From Gemmatimonadota bacterium (GTDB lineage Bacteria; Gemmatimonadota; Gemmatimonadetes; Palauibacterales; Palauibacteraceae): a stretch of 64,000 nucleotides of DNA. The stretch is taken from positions 1 to 64,000 of the forward strand of contig JAJCZV010000072.1 in NCBI GenBank assembly GCA_029262175.1, read 5' to 3'. Of this stretch, positions 36,768 through 45,481 are shown one piece after another. The notes below the pieces were generated by a model. It had not been told where the DNA came from, ran no database searches, and worked only from the letters and a program-made list of their open reading frames with translations. How positions within the stretch are numbered: the first letter of the stretch is position 1; every line of letters starts with the position of its first letter. Position numbers and translations under genes: made by a program.

Positions 36768-37525
36768 GCAGTAGCCCGGTTCTACTTTGCACAAACGATG
36801 ATGGGATCCACGCGCCCGGACTGGCGTTGCTCACGGAGGTCGCGGCATCGATCGGAAGCGTCTGGGTCGTCGCTCCCGATCGACAACAAAGTGCGACGAG
36901 TCACGCGCTGACCCTCCATCGCCCGCTACGTCTTACGGAGGCCGCAAACCAACGCTATACGGTGGACGGTACCCCAACCGATTGCGTACTGCTCGCGCTC
37001 AGACAACTCCTCGACCCCGCTCCCGACTTCGTTCTTTCGGGCATCAACCATGGCCCGAACATGGGAGAAGACGTGCTGTATTCCGGCACGGTCGCCGCGG
37101 CCATGGAAGCCACCATTCTGGGAGTGCCTGCCGTCGCAGTCTCTTTTACGGGCCAAGACCCCGAGGACCTTCAGTCCTATGGAGCGCTGCTGGGGACGAT
37201 CGTCTCCTCTTTGCTTGAACGTGACTCTCTCCCACCCGAGACGTTTCTGAACATCAACCTGCCGGCGCGGCCCGCCCACGACATCAAGGGCGTCGAGGTG
37301 ACCGCACTCGGTCGACGCGTCTATCACGATTCACTGACGCGAAGCGAGGACCCTCGGGGCAACGACTACTTTTGGATCGGCGGCGGTCGGTCGGATTGGA
37401 GCGGCCCGCAGGACTCTGATTTTCGGGCGGTCCAAGCGGGATATGTTTCGGTGACGCCGCTGCATCTCGACCTCACGAACTACGATCTTCTTTCCGAAGT
37501 GAGGTCGTGGTCGCTAGGGAAATGA
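36764..37525 (+). CDS. surE: 5'/3'-nucleotidase SurE
   Basis: 253 residues. The catalytic LLCTNDDGIHAPGLALL at the N terminus (Asp-Asp metal site), APDRQQSATSHALTLHRPL and SGINHGPNMGEDVLYSGTVAAAMEA are SurE hallmarks. It hydrolyses nucleoside monophosphates and is tied to stationary-phase survival. pcm overlaps its end, the same surE-pcm pairing as in E. coli. Confidence 0.95.
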   Translation: MSSSPVLLCTNDDGIHAPGLALLTEVAASIGSVWVVAPDRQQSATSHALTLHRPLRLTEAANQRYTVDGTPTDCVLLALRQLLDPAPDFVLSGINHGPNMGEDVLYSGTVAAAMEATILGVPAVAVSFTGQDPEDLQSYGALLGTIVSSLLERDSLPPETFLNINLPARPAHDIKGVEVTALGRRVYHDSLTRSEDPRGNDYFWIGGGRSDWSGPQDSDFRAVQAGYVSVTPLHLDLTNYDLLSEVRSWSLGK

Positions 37526-38154
37526 ACGCAGATTTTCGACGGGATCGGACCCGACTCGTCGAGAAGTTGCGCGGAAGCGGCATCCACGACCTGGCCGTGC
37601 TCCACGCGTTCGACGCCGTACCTCGACATGCGTTCGTTCCAGAGGTGATGCAGCACCGAGCCTACGAAAACGGGCCGCTGCCCATCGGCGACGGGCAGAC
37701 CATCTCCAGTCCTATGGTCCACGCCGTCAGTATTCAGCTCGCTGAGTTGAAGGAGGGGGATCACGTTCTCGAAGTCGGCACCGGCTCGGGGTTTCAGACG
37801 GCGCTGCTCGCGGAACTCGGTACGATCGTGTCGTCGATCGAACGAATCGAAGTTCTGTCGGTGCGAGCCGCCAAAGTCCTCGCCGAGTTGGGGTACGATG
37901 CGCATCTCGAGGTCGGCGATGGTGGGCTGGGGATGCCGGAACGGGCGCCCTTTTCCGCCATCATCGTCGGGGCCGCGGCCGCCGAACCGCCTGGCGCACT
38001 CTTTGCTCAATTGACGGAAGGCGGCCGGCTTATCGTGCCGATCGGAACACGGGATCAAGTCCTCTATCGTTATGTGCGAGAGGGGACGGGACACACCCGT
38101 GAACGGATCAGCTCCGCCCGATTCGTGCCGCTCATCGAGCGGTCGACTCCTTGA
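37522..38154 (+). CDS. pcm: Protein-L-isoaspartate O-methyltransferase
   Basis: 210 residues. ATG 37522 overlaps the surE stop and follows AGGGA, so it is preferred over the in-frame GTG at 37507. Family motifs: FVPEVMQHRAYENGPLPIGDGQTISSP, then the SAM site VLEVGTGSGFQTALLAEL and the GGRLIVPIG strand. It repairs isoaspartyl damage in ageing proteins. Confidence 0.95.
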   Translation: MNADFRRDRTRLVEKLRGSGIHDLAVLHAFDAVPRHAFVPEVMQHRAYENGPLPIGDGQTISSPMVHAVSIQLAELKEGDHVLEVGTGSGFQTALLAELGTIVSSIERIEVLSVRAAKVLAELGYDAHLEVGDGGLGMPERAPFSAIIVGAAAAEPPGALFAQLTEGGRLIVPIGTRDQVLYRYVREGTGHTRERISSARFVPLIERSTP

Positions 38155-38188
38155 ATCGGTCGATCTGGTATCTCCCGAAACGGGCCTG

Positions 38189-39157
38189 ATGAATCAACCT
38201 GAAACGGCCGAACTAGGCGCGTCTGCGCGCCCGATGGGTCAATGGGCGCTGCTCTACGCCAAGGGCCTGGCCATGGGGTTGGCCGACCTGGTACCCGGCG
38301 TGTCGGGCGGAACCATCGCGTTTATCACGGGCATCTACGATGAGTTGTTGAGCACGATCGCGTCGCTCAAGATCGGACTCCTGACACGACTCCCGAAGAC
38401 GGGGATACCGGGGACGTGGCGCGAGGCGAACCTGTCGTTTTTGGTCGTGCTCGTCGGCGGCATCCTCACGAGCGCACTCTTGTTCGCCGGCACCCTCCAC
38501 TGGCTGCTCGAGAACAAGCCAATCGAGTTGTGGGGGTTCTTCTTTGGTCTGGTCGCGGCGTCGATTCCCCTCGTCGGTCGTTATGTCGGAGCATGGAAGG
38601 GCTCGACGGTCTTGCTGGCCGCGCTCGGGGCCGTCACGGCCGCGTTTCTGACATCGCTCCCTCCGTTGGTGCAGTCGGACGCACCCGTATTTCTCGCCGT
38701 ATGCGGCGCGATCGCGATCTGCGCCATGATTCTGCCCGGGATTTCCGGAAGTTTCATTCTGCTGATCCTCGGCGCGTACGCACCGGTCATCGCCGCGATC
38801 AAGGGATTCGATCTGGTTCGCATCGCGGCTTTTGGCGCCGGAGCGATCATCGGACTGCTCGGGTTCAGTCGGGTTCTGCGGTGGTTGTTAAGCCGACACC
38901 GCGGTCCCACCCTGGCGATTCTCACCGGGTTTCTGCTCGGTTCGTTGAATGCGCTTTGGCCCTGGAAATCGCTCGTGCGCGAGCTCTACACGCACAGCGA
39001 TGGGCGCGTGGAGTGGCTCAAGACCAACACGCTGCCCGAGAGCCTGGGCCAAATCCTTCCGATTCTCGGACTCGCCGTGCTCGGCGCCGTCCTCGTGACC
39101 GGGCTGGATCGGTGGGGAAGGGCGCTCAGCGGCTCGACGGACGCGTCCACCTCCTAG
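38189..39157 (+). CDS. DUF368 membrane protein, likely undecaprenyl-phosphate translocase
   Basis: 322 residues with about eight hydrophobic helices. The family signature ADLVPGVSGGTIAFITGIYDELLSTI lies near residue 32 and a repeat-like ILPGISGSFILLILGAYAPVIAAI near 175. DUF368 proteins (PopT) have been linked to returning undecaprenyl phosphate across the inner membrane; I apply this by family. The start ATG 38189 is the first giving a normal N terminus. It fits the peptidoglycan and glycan genes elsewhere in the window. Confidence 0.85.
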   Translation: MNQPETAELGASARPMGQWALLYAKGLAMGLADLVPGVSGGTIAFITGIYDELLSTIASLKIGLLTRLPKTGIPGTWREANLSFLVVLVGGILTSALLFAGTLHWLLENKPIELWGFFFGLVAASIPLVGRYVGAWKGSTVLLAALGAVTAAFLTSLPPLVQSDAPVFLAVCGAIAICAMILPGISGSFILLILGAYAPVIAAIKGFDLVRIAAFGAGAIIGLLGFSRVLRWLLSRHRGPTLAILTGFLLGSLNALWPWKSLVRELYTHSDGRVEWLKTNTLPESLGQILPILGLAVLGAVLVTGLDRWGRALSGSTDASTS

Positions 39158-39341
39158 GGGTCCTCCATTGGCGCCCGGACACTGGTTCGGGTAGCTTTTC
39201 TTGGTAGCGACCGAAGCCGGCGCCCCGTCATTTTGGCGGTGCGCCGCTCGCCGTTTACGGGGGGTCTCCCGGATTCGATCTGAAGTCGTGTAGAGACTCT
39301 GTCGGTGGTTGCATATCTCCGAGGAAAGGACACGGGCGTCG

Positions 39342-40043
39342 ATGGCGGACGGGCTCGCGAAAGGGAAGCGACCGACAGCCGTTTCAGGCGGAGACGACAT
39401 GTTCGTCACGGCGGTCAAGCGGCTGTCATCCTGGGCGGCGAACAACACGCGCACGCTGCTGGTCGGGCTGGGCGCCGTGGCACTCGGCTTCTTCGGGATC
39501 GTGTATTATGTAAACTTCCAAGCTTCGGTACGAGAGAGCGCCGCGACCGAATTGGCCGCGCTACGACTCAGCGGAGCGGAACCGGCCCTGTTGATGACCG
39601 ATTTCGAGGCCTACGTGGAGCGGTTCGAGGGCACCGAGTCGGCCGATGAAGCTCGGCTCAGCTTGGCTCGCCTTTACATGGACCAAGGCCGCGCGGCCGA
39701 AGCGATGGCCGTCGCAGGGGCCGTGAGAGTGCCGAGAAACCGACCCGTGGGTTTTGCCGCTGGACAACTGCTCGCGGCCGCTCAGGAAGCCAACGGGGAC
39801 GCCGAAGCGGCGCTCGCAACCTTTACGTCGCTGGGTGCGGGGGCCCGATTCGCCTTCCAACGGCGCCAGTCCAAGGCCTCGGCCGGGAGGATCTTGGTCA
39901 GCCTCGGACGACTGGACGAAGCTGCCGCGATCTTCGAGAGCATTGCCCGCGAGGCGGAGGAAGATGATCCGGCCGAGGCGGGCGTTTATCGATTGCGTCT
40001 CGGAGAGATCAAGGGCGCCCGCGCGGCGGGGTCCGGCGCCTAA
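39342..40043 (+). CDS. Single-span membrane protein with TPR-like repeats (YfgM-like)
   Basis: 233 residues. One membrane helix (TRTLLVGLGAVALGFFGIVYYVNF, about 36-59) near the N terminus, then an Ala-rich helical domain with TPR-like helix pairs (ADEARLSLARLYMDQGRAAEAMAVA; GRILVSLGRLDEAAAIFESIA). The architecture matches YfgM/tetratricopeptide_21 proteins, which work with the Sec system and periplasmic chaperones. ATG 39342 follows GAGGAAAGGA. It is the last plus-strand gene before the dif-like site. The 184-base gap upstream holds no gene I can support. Confidence 0.75.
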   Translation: MADGLAKGKRPTAVSGGDDMFVTAVKRLSSWAANNTRTLLVGLGAVALGFFGIVYYVNFQASVRESAATELAALRLSGAEPALLMTDFEAYVERFEGTESADEARLSLARLYMDQGRAAEAMAVAGAVRVPRNRPVGFAAGQLLAAAQEANGDAEAALATFTSLGAGARFAFQRRQSKASAGRILVSLGRLDEAAAIFESIAREAEEDDPAEAGVYRLRLGEIKGARAAGSGA

Positions 40044-40083
40044 AAAGCCGAAGATCCAACCCGGTGGCGACCATCCACCCATC

Positions 40084-40113
40084 ATGGCGCATAATATGAT
40101 GATACATATTATG
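40084..40113. repeat. Second copy of the dif left arm, and an inverted repeat, beside the dif-like site
   Basis: ATGGCGCATAA occurs at 40084-40094 and again 27 bases later at 40111-40121. Between them GATACA recurs (40101-40106 and 40122-40127). CATAATATG (40090-40098) and CATATTATG (40105-40113) are perfect inverted repeats around the six-base loop ATGATA. The copy lacks a right arm, so it looks like a partial or decayed tandem duplication of the dif-like site. The stem is AT-rich and has no U-run, so a terminator is unlikely. Confidence 0.7.
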
Positions 40114-40138
40114 GCGCATAAGATACATTATGTAAACT
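40111..40138. other. Candidate dif site (XerC/XerD chromosome-dimer resolution)
   Basis: The 28 bases divide as a dif site does: a left arm ATGGCGCATAA (40111-40121), a six-base centre GATACA (40122-40127) and a right arm TTATGTAAACT (40128-40138). The right arm matches, from memory, all 11 bases of the B. subtilis XerD arm; the left arm shares GCGCATAA with the E. coli XerC arm. It is intergenic, AT-rich and lies between converging genes. At such a site XerC and XerD, with FtsK, resolve chromosome dimers at the terminus. The genes on both sides point toward it, which supports the call. Confidence 0.85.
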
Positions 40139-40196
40139 TAGCGCTTCTGCTCCCCGGGTGCACGATCCCTTTCCTCCGCCCCATCCTCCCCACCGT

Positions 40197-42950
40197 TCAG
40201 GGCCCCGCTGGACGGAGCCGTTCGAGGATCGCGGCCACGGAGTCGGGTCGGACCTCCCAGGCCAGATCCAACGTCTCGTAGGGTCTCAGGACGGCGTAGC
40301 TCCGCTCGTACCACTCAATGGCTTCCGCCAACAGACTCGATCTCTCGTCCAAACTTCTGGCCTGGGCCGCCAAGCCCCGGTAGGCGTCGCCCGCGTATGC
40401 GAGCGCGGATCCCAGATTGCTGTCATAGATCCGTCCTCCGGTGTCGGCGTCCGCGACGCGCTCTTGGAGTTCCGCAGCCGCGACGCAGCGATCGAGGGCG
40501 TCGGCATAGTCGCCGGCTGCGAGAACCACGCGGCAGGCCCATCGGTCCGACAACGCCAGCTGGTTGCCCATGGAGATATTGCCCGGGTTCATCGCGTACA
40601 TCTCGCGCCGGATCGCCGACGCGCCCTCAAAGGCTTCCAAAGCCTGTCCGTAGTCGCCGCGTAATCTGTGGATCTCGCCTAGACCCGCGTAGGAGCGTGA
40701 GACCGCCTCGAAGCCCTTTTGGTTTGCAGGATTGAACTCCAAGAGACGTTGCGCGTAGCCGAGCGACTGCTCGTGCGCCTCCACGGCGTCGTCGTATTGC
40801 TTCAGGTGGCCGTTCAACAAACCTAGATAGTTGTACCCGACATGGAGGCCGTACTGCACACGAGGTTGATTCGGGTGCGTGGCTGCGATGCGATGTAGAT
40901 GTGGCAGCGCGACGGACTGGAGCCGATCCAAGGATCGATCGAATCGGTTCGAGAAGTTGAGGCCGTCGATCTCATAGGTATAGGCGCGCCAAAGATCGAG
41001 CCTGATCTCCAAGTCCTGCCCGCGATCGATCGATTCGAGCGCGGCAATCGCCGTCGCGAGTTCGGCGAGCCCTGCCTCGGTGTCGCCGTCGAAAATCAGA
41101 AACCAGCCCAACTCGCTCCGGATTCGGGCCAGGTCGTGGACTACGGCGACTTCTTGCCCTTGGCGGTCGAGCAAATCCTCGAGCAACTGGATCGATCGCC
41201 CGCTCAGCTTCATCACCTGGTCGCCCCCCGCCCACGAATTGAGAACACTGCTCCGCCCCAGCATACGACCGAAGGCGTGCGTGACTTCCCCGTCGAGCGT
41301 GTCCTTCCTCCATACGTCTTCGACGATCTCGAGCGCTCGGGTATAGCTCCCTTCCGCCCCCTCGAGGTCCCCCAAGTTGGGATAGTGAGGATCGCCTTGG
41401 ATCTGACCCACCTGCTCGAACGCGGTGGCAAGCTCCAACTGGAGATCGGCATCGCCAGAGTTTTCCTGACCGAGCAAATCCAAATACAGCAGCGCGCGCG
41501 AGACCAACTTTTCGCGGACGGCCGTCGATCCGGGGAGATCACGGATGTCGTCATGTAGATCGAACAGCAGCGCGTTCGACAACGCACGTACATCCTGGAA
41601 CCGGGCCTCCGCTCGAGCCGCTTGGCTCGCGGTGGCGAAGATGCCGCCGAGAAGTGTCGCCGCCACGACGACCGATGCAGTCACGGCAACCGCGTTTCTC
41701 CGCGTAAACGTGCGGATGCGGTACCCCAGCGAGTCGGGCTGTGCCATCACAGGGAGCTGGGCGAGGTACCGACCGATATCCTCGCCCAGTTGCGCGGCAG
41801 ATGCATATCGCCGGTCGGGGTCCTTCTGCATCGCCTTGAGCACGATGGTGTCGAGGTCCCCATCGAGCATCCTTCGGAGTCGATCCGGGGTGGTGCGTCG
41901 TGCCTGGCCGATCGCGGTCGCATCGTGTGGACCTGTCCGACGCGACGCCCTTTCTCCCTGCGCGACGATGGAGCTCGGACGCACGACCGTGGCTTCGCCC
42001 ACCGCGCGTTCGACCCCCGCGGGGGAAAGCCCCTTCAAGTCATACGGTCGTCGACCGGTCAGTAACTCGTAGAGCAAGACGCCGAGTGCGTAAACGTCCG
42101 TCGCCGTCGAGATCCGCTCGCCCCTGATCTGTTCCGGACTCGCGTACTCCGGTGTCATGAGCCGCAGCCCCGTCTGCGTAAGCGGACGGCTCGCTGTTCG
42201 CCGGTCCGCTTCCAATAAGCGCGCGATTCCGAAGTCGAGCAACTTTGGGTAGCCATCGGGAGTGACGAGCACGTTGCTCGGTTTCAAGTCCCGGTGGACG
42301 ATCAGCTTCTTGTGCGCAAACTGAACCGCTTCACAAACGGTCCGGAACAACGTCAGTCGTTCTCGCGTGCTCAACCGATTGGAGTCGCAGTAGGAATCGA
42401 TCGCTTCACCAACTACGTATTCCATCACGATGTAGGGCCCCTGCTCCCCTACCCCACCATCCAACAAGCTCGCGATGTGCGGGTGGTTGAGGGACGCCAG
42501 GATGTCACGTTCCAGTGCGAAGCGTTCGAGCAGGGCATCCGGATGCAGTCCGGGCCTCAAGAGCTTGACGGCGACTTGCTGTTCGAAGGACCCGTCGGCG
42601 CGCTCCGCGAGATAGACCGAGCCCATGCCCCCCTGCCCCAGCTCGCTGAGTAGTCGGTACGGGCCGACCTCTTTTCCGATGCGCGCGTTCGGATCGTGGC
42701 CTGCTGCGATCACTTCGTAGACCGATGACGATAGATCTCGGTCCAGGAACGGACGTTCATCTTCGGAAGCTGCGAGGAGACCCTCCACTTCATCTCGCAG
42801 ATCGGCGTCTCCGCTGCAGGCGGTGTCGAGGAAGCTGGACCGATCCACGATTGGAAGCTCGATGGCCTGCTCAAACAGCGCCTTCACTCGCTGCCAGCGC
42901 GCCGGATCGAGGGATCCGGCGAGGCGGGGCCCGAGCGGCGGATCGTTCAC
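40197..42950 (-). CDS. Transmembrane Ser/Thr protein kinase with TPR-like extracytoplasmic domain
   Basis: 917 residues from GTG 42950, which overlaps the sigma factor stop as GTGA. Kinase domain about 98-395: G-loop GQGGMGSVYLAE, VAVKLL, catalytic VHRDLKPSNVL (218-228), DFG (239-241) and TPEYASPEQI. One membrane helix (VAVTASVVVAATLLGGIFAT, about 421-440) is followed by about 470 residues of helical repeats. Kinase-plus-repeat proteins paired with this ECF type are frequent in Gemmatimonadota and Acidobacteriota. The kinase probably controls, or is controlled by, the adjacent sigma factor; its substrate is unknown. Frame is open further upstream but this would lie inside the sigma gene. Confidence 0.9.
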   Translation of the reverse strand: MNDPPLGPRLAGSLDPARWQRVKALFEQAIELPIVDRSSFLDTACSGDADLRDEVEGLLAASEDERPFLDRDLSSSVYEVIAAGHDPNARIGKEVGPYRLLSELGQGGMGSVYLAERADGSFEQQVAVKLLRPGLHPDALLERFALERDILASLNHPHIASLLDGGVGEQGPYIVMEYVVGEAIDSYCDSNRLSTRERLTLFRTVCEAVQFAHKKLIVHRDLKPSNVLVTPDGYPKLLDFGIARLLEADRRTASRPLTQTGLRLMTPEYASPEQIRGERISTATDVYALGVLLYELLTGRRPYDLKGLSPAGVERAVGEATVVRPSSIVAQGERASRRTGPHDATAIGQARRTTPDRLRRMLDGDLDTIVLKAMQKDPDRRYASAAQLGEDIGRYLAQLPVMAQPDSLGYRIRTFTRRNAVAVTASVVVAATLLGGIFATASQAARAEARFQDVRALSNALLFDLHDDIRDLPGSTAVREKLVSRALLYLDLLGQENSGDADLQLELATAFEQVGQIQGDPHYPNLGDLEGAEGSYTRALEIVEDVWRKDTLDGEVTHAFGRMLGRSSVLNSWAGGDQVMKLSGRSIQLLEDLLDRQGQEVAVVHDLARIRSELGWFLIFDGDTEAGLAELATAIAALESIDRGQDLEIRLDLWRAYTYEIDGLNFSNRFDRSLDRLQSVALPHLHRIAATHPNQPRVQYGLHVGYNYLGLLNGHLKQYDDAVEAHEQSLGYAQRLLEFNPANQKGFEAVSRSYAGLGEIHRLRGDYGQALEAFEGASAIRREMYAMNPGNISMGNQLALSDRWACRVVLAAGDYADALDRCVAAAELQERVADADTGGRIYDSNLGSALAYAGDAYRGLAAQARSLDERSSLLAEAIEWYERSYAVLRPYETLDLAWEVRPDSVAAILERLRPAGP

Positions 42951-43516
42951 GCCGCCGCACCGTCGAGCTCCCGACGCAACCACGCGCGGGCGGAGCGCCA
43001 ATCTCGCTTCACCGTCGCGGCCGAAACATCGAGGGCCTCGGCCGTTTCGGAAACGGTCAACCCTCCGAAGTGACGACACTCCACGACGCGACACAGCCTC
43101 GAATCCAATGCGTCGAGCCGATCCAGAGCCTGATCGAGCGCGAGAACTTCATCCAGCCGATCATCGCTCAGCACGGCGACCTCGTCGAGCGTAACCGGCC
43201 GCTGCCCGCCCCCGCGCTTTTCTGCGTTTCGTTTGCGGGCATGCCAAACCAATACCCGGCGCATCACTCGCGAAGCGATCGCGAAAAAATGCACGCGGTC
43301 GCTGACGGCCGGCGGTGACTGATCGACGAGGTTCAAGAACGCCTCGTGAACCAGTGCGGTCGAACTCAGCGTGTGGTCTTGCCGCTCGCGACGGAGGTGA
43401 GCCTGTGCGATGCGGCGGAGCTCGTCGTAGACCATCGGCATGAGCTGCTCCACCGCTGAAGCATCGCCCGCGCGCCAGTCTCGGATCAGGCCGGTCACAT
43501 TCTCTTGATCGCTCAT
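42947..43516 (-). CDS. ECF-family RNA polymerase sigma factor
   Basis: 189 residues. Region 2 covers MVYDELRRIAQAHLRRERQDHTLSSTALVHEAFLNLVD and region 4 holds the HTH GGLTVSETAEALDVSAATVKRDWRSARAWL near the C terminus. The pattern matches the ECF subfamily that sits beside Ser/Thr kinases rather than an anti-sigma factor. No anti-sigma gene is seen. Co-transcribed with the kinase (GTGA overlap). Confidence 0.9.
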   Translation of the reverse strand: MSDQENVTGLIRDWRAGDASAVEQLMPMVYDELRRIAQAHLRRERQDHTLSSTALVHEAFLNLVDQSPPAVSDRVHFFAIASRVMRRVLVWHARKRNAEKRGGGQRPVTLDEVAVLSDDRLDEVLALDQALDRLDALDSRLCRVVECRHFGGLTVSETAEALDVSAATVKRDWRSARAWLRRELDGAAA

Positions 43517-43605
43517 GAATCCGAAATCTAGGCGCCGCCAACCCGTGGACCAAGCGACGCGACCGGTTCACGGGGTGCCGCAATGCGGCGTGCCCTGCCC
43601 CTGCT

Positions 43606-45321
43606 TCAGGTCCGGTCCGATAGCGCCGCTCGCAACTGAACCCACGCGGTGTCGGCACTCTCCGCCTCGATCAACTTTCTCGTCGTTCGACGATCCGAAA
43701 ACGCACGGGCGATCTTCGCCAGGATCTCGAGCTGGGTGTCCTCGTCGTCGGTCGTGGACGTCAGAATCAGGAAGACGAGATGCGCCGGTTTTCCATCGAC
43801 CTCATCCCACTCGATGCCATCCTTACATATCCCGCAGACGACCAGGGACTCTGCGAGGCCGGGGAGCCGCGCATGGGGGATGGCGATCCCTCGCCCTACG
43901 CCGGTGCCCATCGCGGCCTCCCGCTCCTTCACCGCCTCCGAGATGACTTCGGCCGAGGGCATTCCTGGTGATTTCGCGGCGTGGAGCGCCAACACCGCGA
44001 TCGCGTCCTCTCGGGTCTCGGCGCAGAGCGGCCAGACGACCCTTTCGCGAGAGAAAAAGCCCGAGACGTCGTGCGTCTGCGATTTGCGCAGGCGCCAGGT
44101 GAACACGGGACCCACCAAGATCGCCGAAAGGATGGCGGCCACGACCAAGGCGACAAACATCTCCGGCCCGATAATGTTCCGATCACGAGCTACCACCGCC
44201 AACAACACGCCCATCGGTCCACCCGGAATATGCGCGATGGCCACCGGCAGTTTGTCCGCCATGGGCATCTTGACCAAGAGCGTGCCCGCTCCAGCGCCGA
44301 TGAACTTCCCGCCGATCGACAGCACCGTCACCAGCAGGACCGTTACGAGGTTGAAGTCGCTGATGAAGTCCACACGTAGGCAAATACCGGCGAAGAAAAG
44401 CGGTACAAATATGGCCTCCACCATTTGCTCGATGACGGAGCGCGTGTGTTCGGAAAGCCCGCGGGGATCGCCCGCCATCATCCCGGCCAGCAGAAACCCG
44501 AATACCGGATGGACGCCGAGAGCGGCCGTCGTGACGCCGCCCAGCAATCCCAGGCAGACCACGAGCGACAACGGAGCAGCCGGGCTGGGCAGTTCCTTCT
44601 TCTCCATCCACAGGATGGCGCGCGTGGTCAACGACCGACCGAGCGTAAGAGAGAACGCGCCGAACAGCAGGACGCCGAACAGGGTGCCGGCCAGCCCACC
44701 GGCGGCTGCGCCGCTCCCCGCCGCTGCCCCGCCCGTTAGCCCGAGCACGATGGCGAGCACCGCCCACCCCATGAGCTCGTTGAGCGCCATCGCGGACACG
44801 AGAAAGAGCCCCAGATCGGATTTGATGATCTTGAGGTCGAACAGCAGCCGTGCAACGACCGTGATGGCGGTAATCGCCACACCTGCGCCAACGAGGAGGG
44901 CAAACGCGAGTCGCGACGTGTCGGGCACTTCGGACCACTGATCGAACATGACCCAGGCGACCCCGGCCCCGAGGGCGAGCGGGATGAGAACGCCCGTCAA
45001 GGCGACCATGAACGTCTGGTTCCGCATTTTCCAGGCGGCGGCCACATTGATCTCGAGGCCGACGACCAACAGCAGGAACAAGATCCCGATCTGCGCGGCC
45101 ACGTCGAACATCGCGACCTGCAGCGCATCAGGGGGGAACAGCGCCAGGAAGAAATCGGGGGCTAGATGACCCAGGACCGTCTGGCCAAGCAGAATCCCGG
45201 CGAGGATCTCCCCTACCAAGGGCGGTTGGTGAAACCTGCGGAACAGCTCCCCCAAGACCCGCGCCAACGCCAAGACGATGAGCACTTGGAGCAAAAAGAG
45301 AAGGATTGGATCGCCGTGCAC
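43606..45321 (-). CDS. CPA2-type cation:proton antiporter with C-terminal EIIA-like domain
   Basis: 571 residues from GTG 45321 (GAGGA 12 bases before). Residues 1-390 form the Na+/H+ exchanger fold with FRRFHQPPLVGEILAGILLG near residue 22 and a dozen hydrophobic helices. The last 150 residues resemble PTS EIIA (fructose/PtsN type), with the conserved His in GRGIAIPHARLPGL and VVCGICKDGIEWDEVDGKPAHLVFLILT. The EIIA-like domain may sense phosphorylation state or ligands and gate the exchanger. The frame stays open to 45606, but this would run into the divergent reductase gene. Confidence 0.85.
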   Translation of the reverse strand: MHGDPILLFLLQVLIVLALARVLGELFRRFHQPPLVGEILAGILLGQTVLGHLAPDFFLALFPPDALQVAMFDVAAQIGILFLLLVVGLEINVAAAWKMRNQTFMVALTGVLIPLALGAGVAWVMFDQWSEVPDTSRLAFALLVGAGVAITAITVVARLLFDLKIIKSDLGLFLVSAMALNELMGWAVLAIVLGLTGGAAAGSGAAAGGLAGTLFGVLLFGAFSLTLGRSLTTRAILWMEKKELPSPAAPLSLVVCLGLLGGVTTAALGVHPVFGFLLAGMMAGDPRGLSEHTRSVIEQMVEAIFVPLFFAGICLRVDFISDFNLVTVLLVTVLSIGGKFIGAGAGTLLVKMPMADKLPVAIAHIPGGPMGVLLAVVARDRNIIGPEMFVALVVAAILSAILVGPVFTWRLRKSQTHDVSGFFSRERVVWPLCAETREDAIAVLALHAAKSPGMPSAEVISEAVKEREAAMGTGVGRGIAIPHARLPGLAESLVVCGICKDGIEWDEVDGKPAHLVFLILTSTTDDEDTQLEILAKIARAFSDRRTTRKLIEAESADTAWVQLRAALSDRT

Positions 45322-45481
45322 GGGTGCGGTCAGTCCTCGATCGAGGGAGGTAGGTCGGTTCTGTGTCCAGGCAATGGTAACGGAGTTCGCGACCTGAATC
45401 GAGTTCCCGGTTGCCTCGACCGTCCAGCCGACCGTACCGTCGGCCAGATCTGACGGCGGGAGACGACCGAGAGGAATCAGC

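Noticed and set aside
40090..40113. Perfect AT-rich hairpin as a transcription terminator
   Set aside because: The stem is AT-rich with no T-run, and its sequence is accounted for by the dif-like duplication.
42951..43094. 48-residue N-terminal extension of the kinase
   Set aside because: It lies inside the sigma factor gene and is an Arg-rich out-of-frame product; GTG 42950 overlaps the sigma stop as GTGA.
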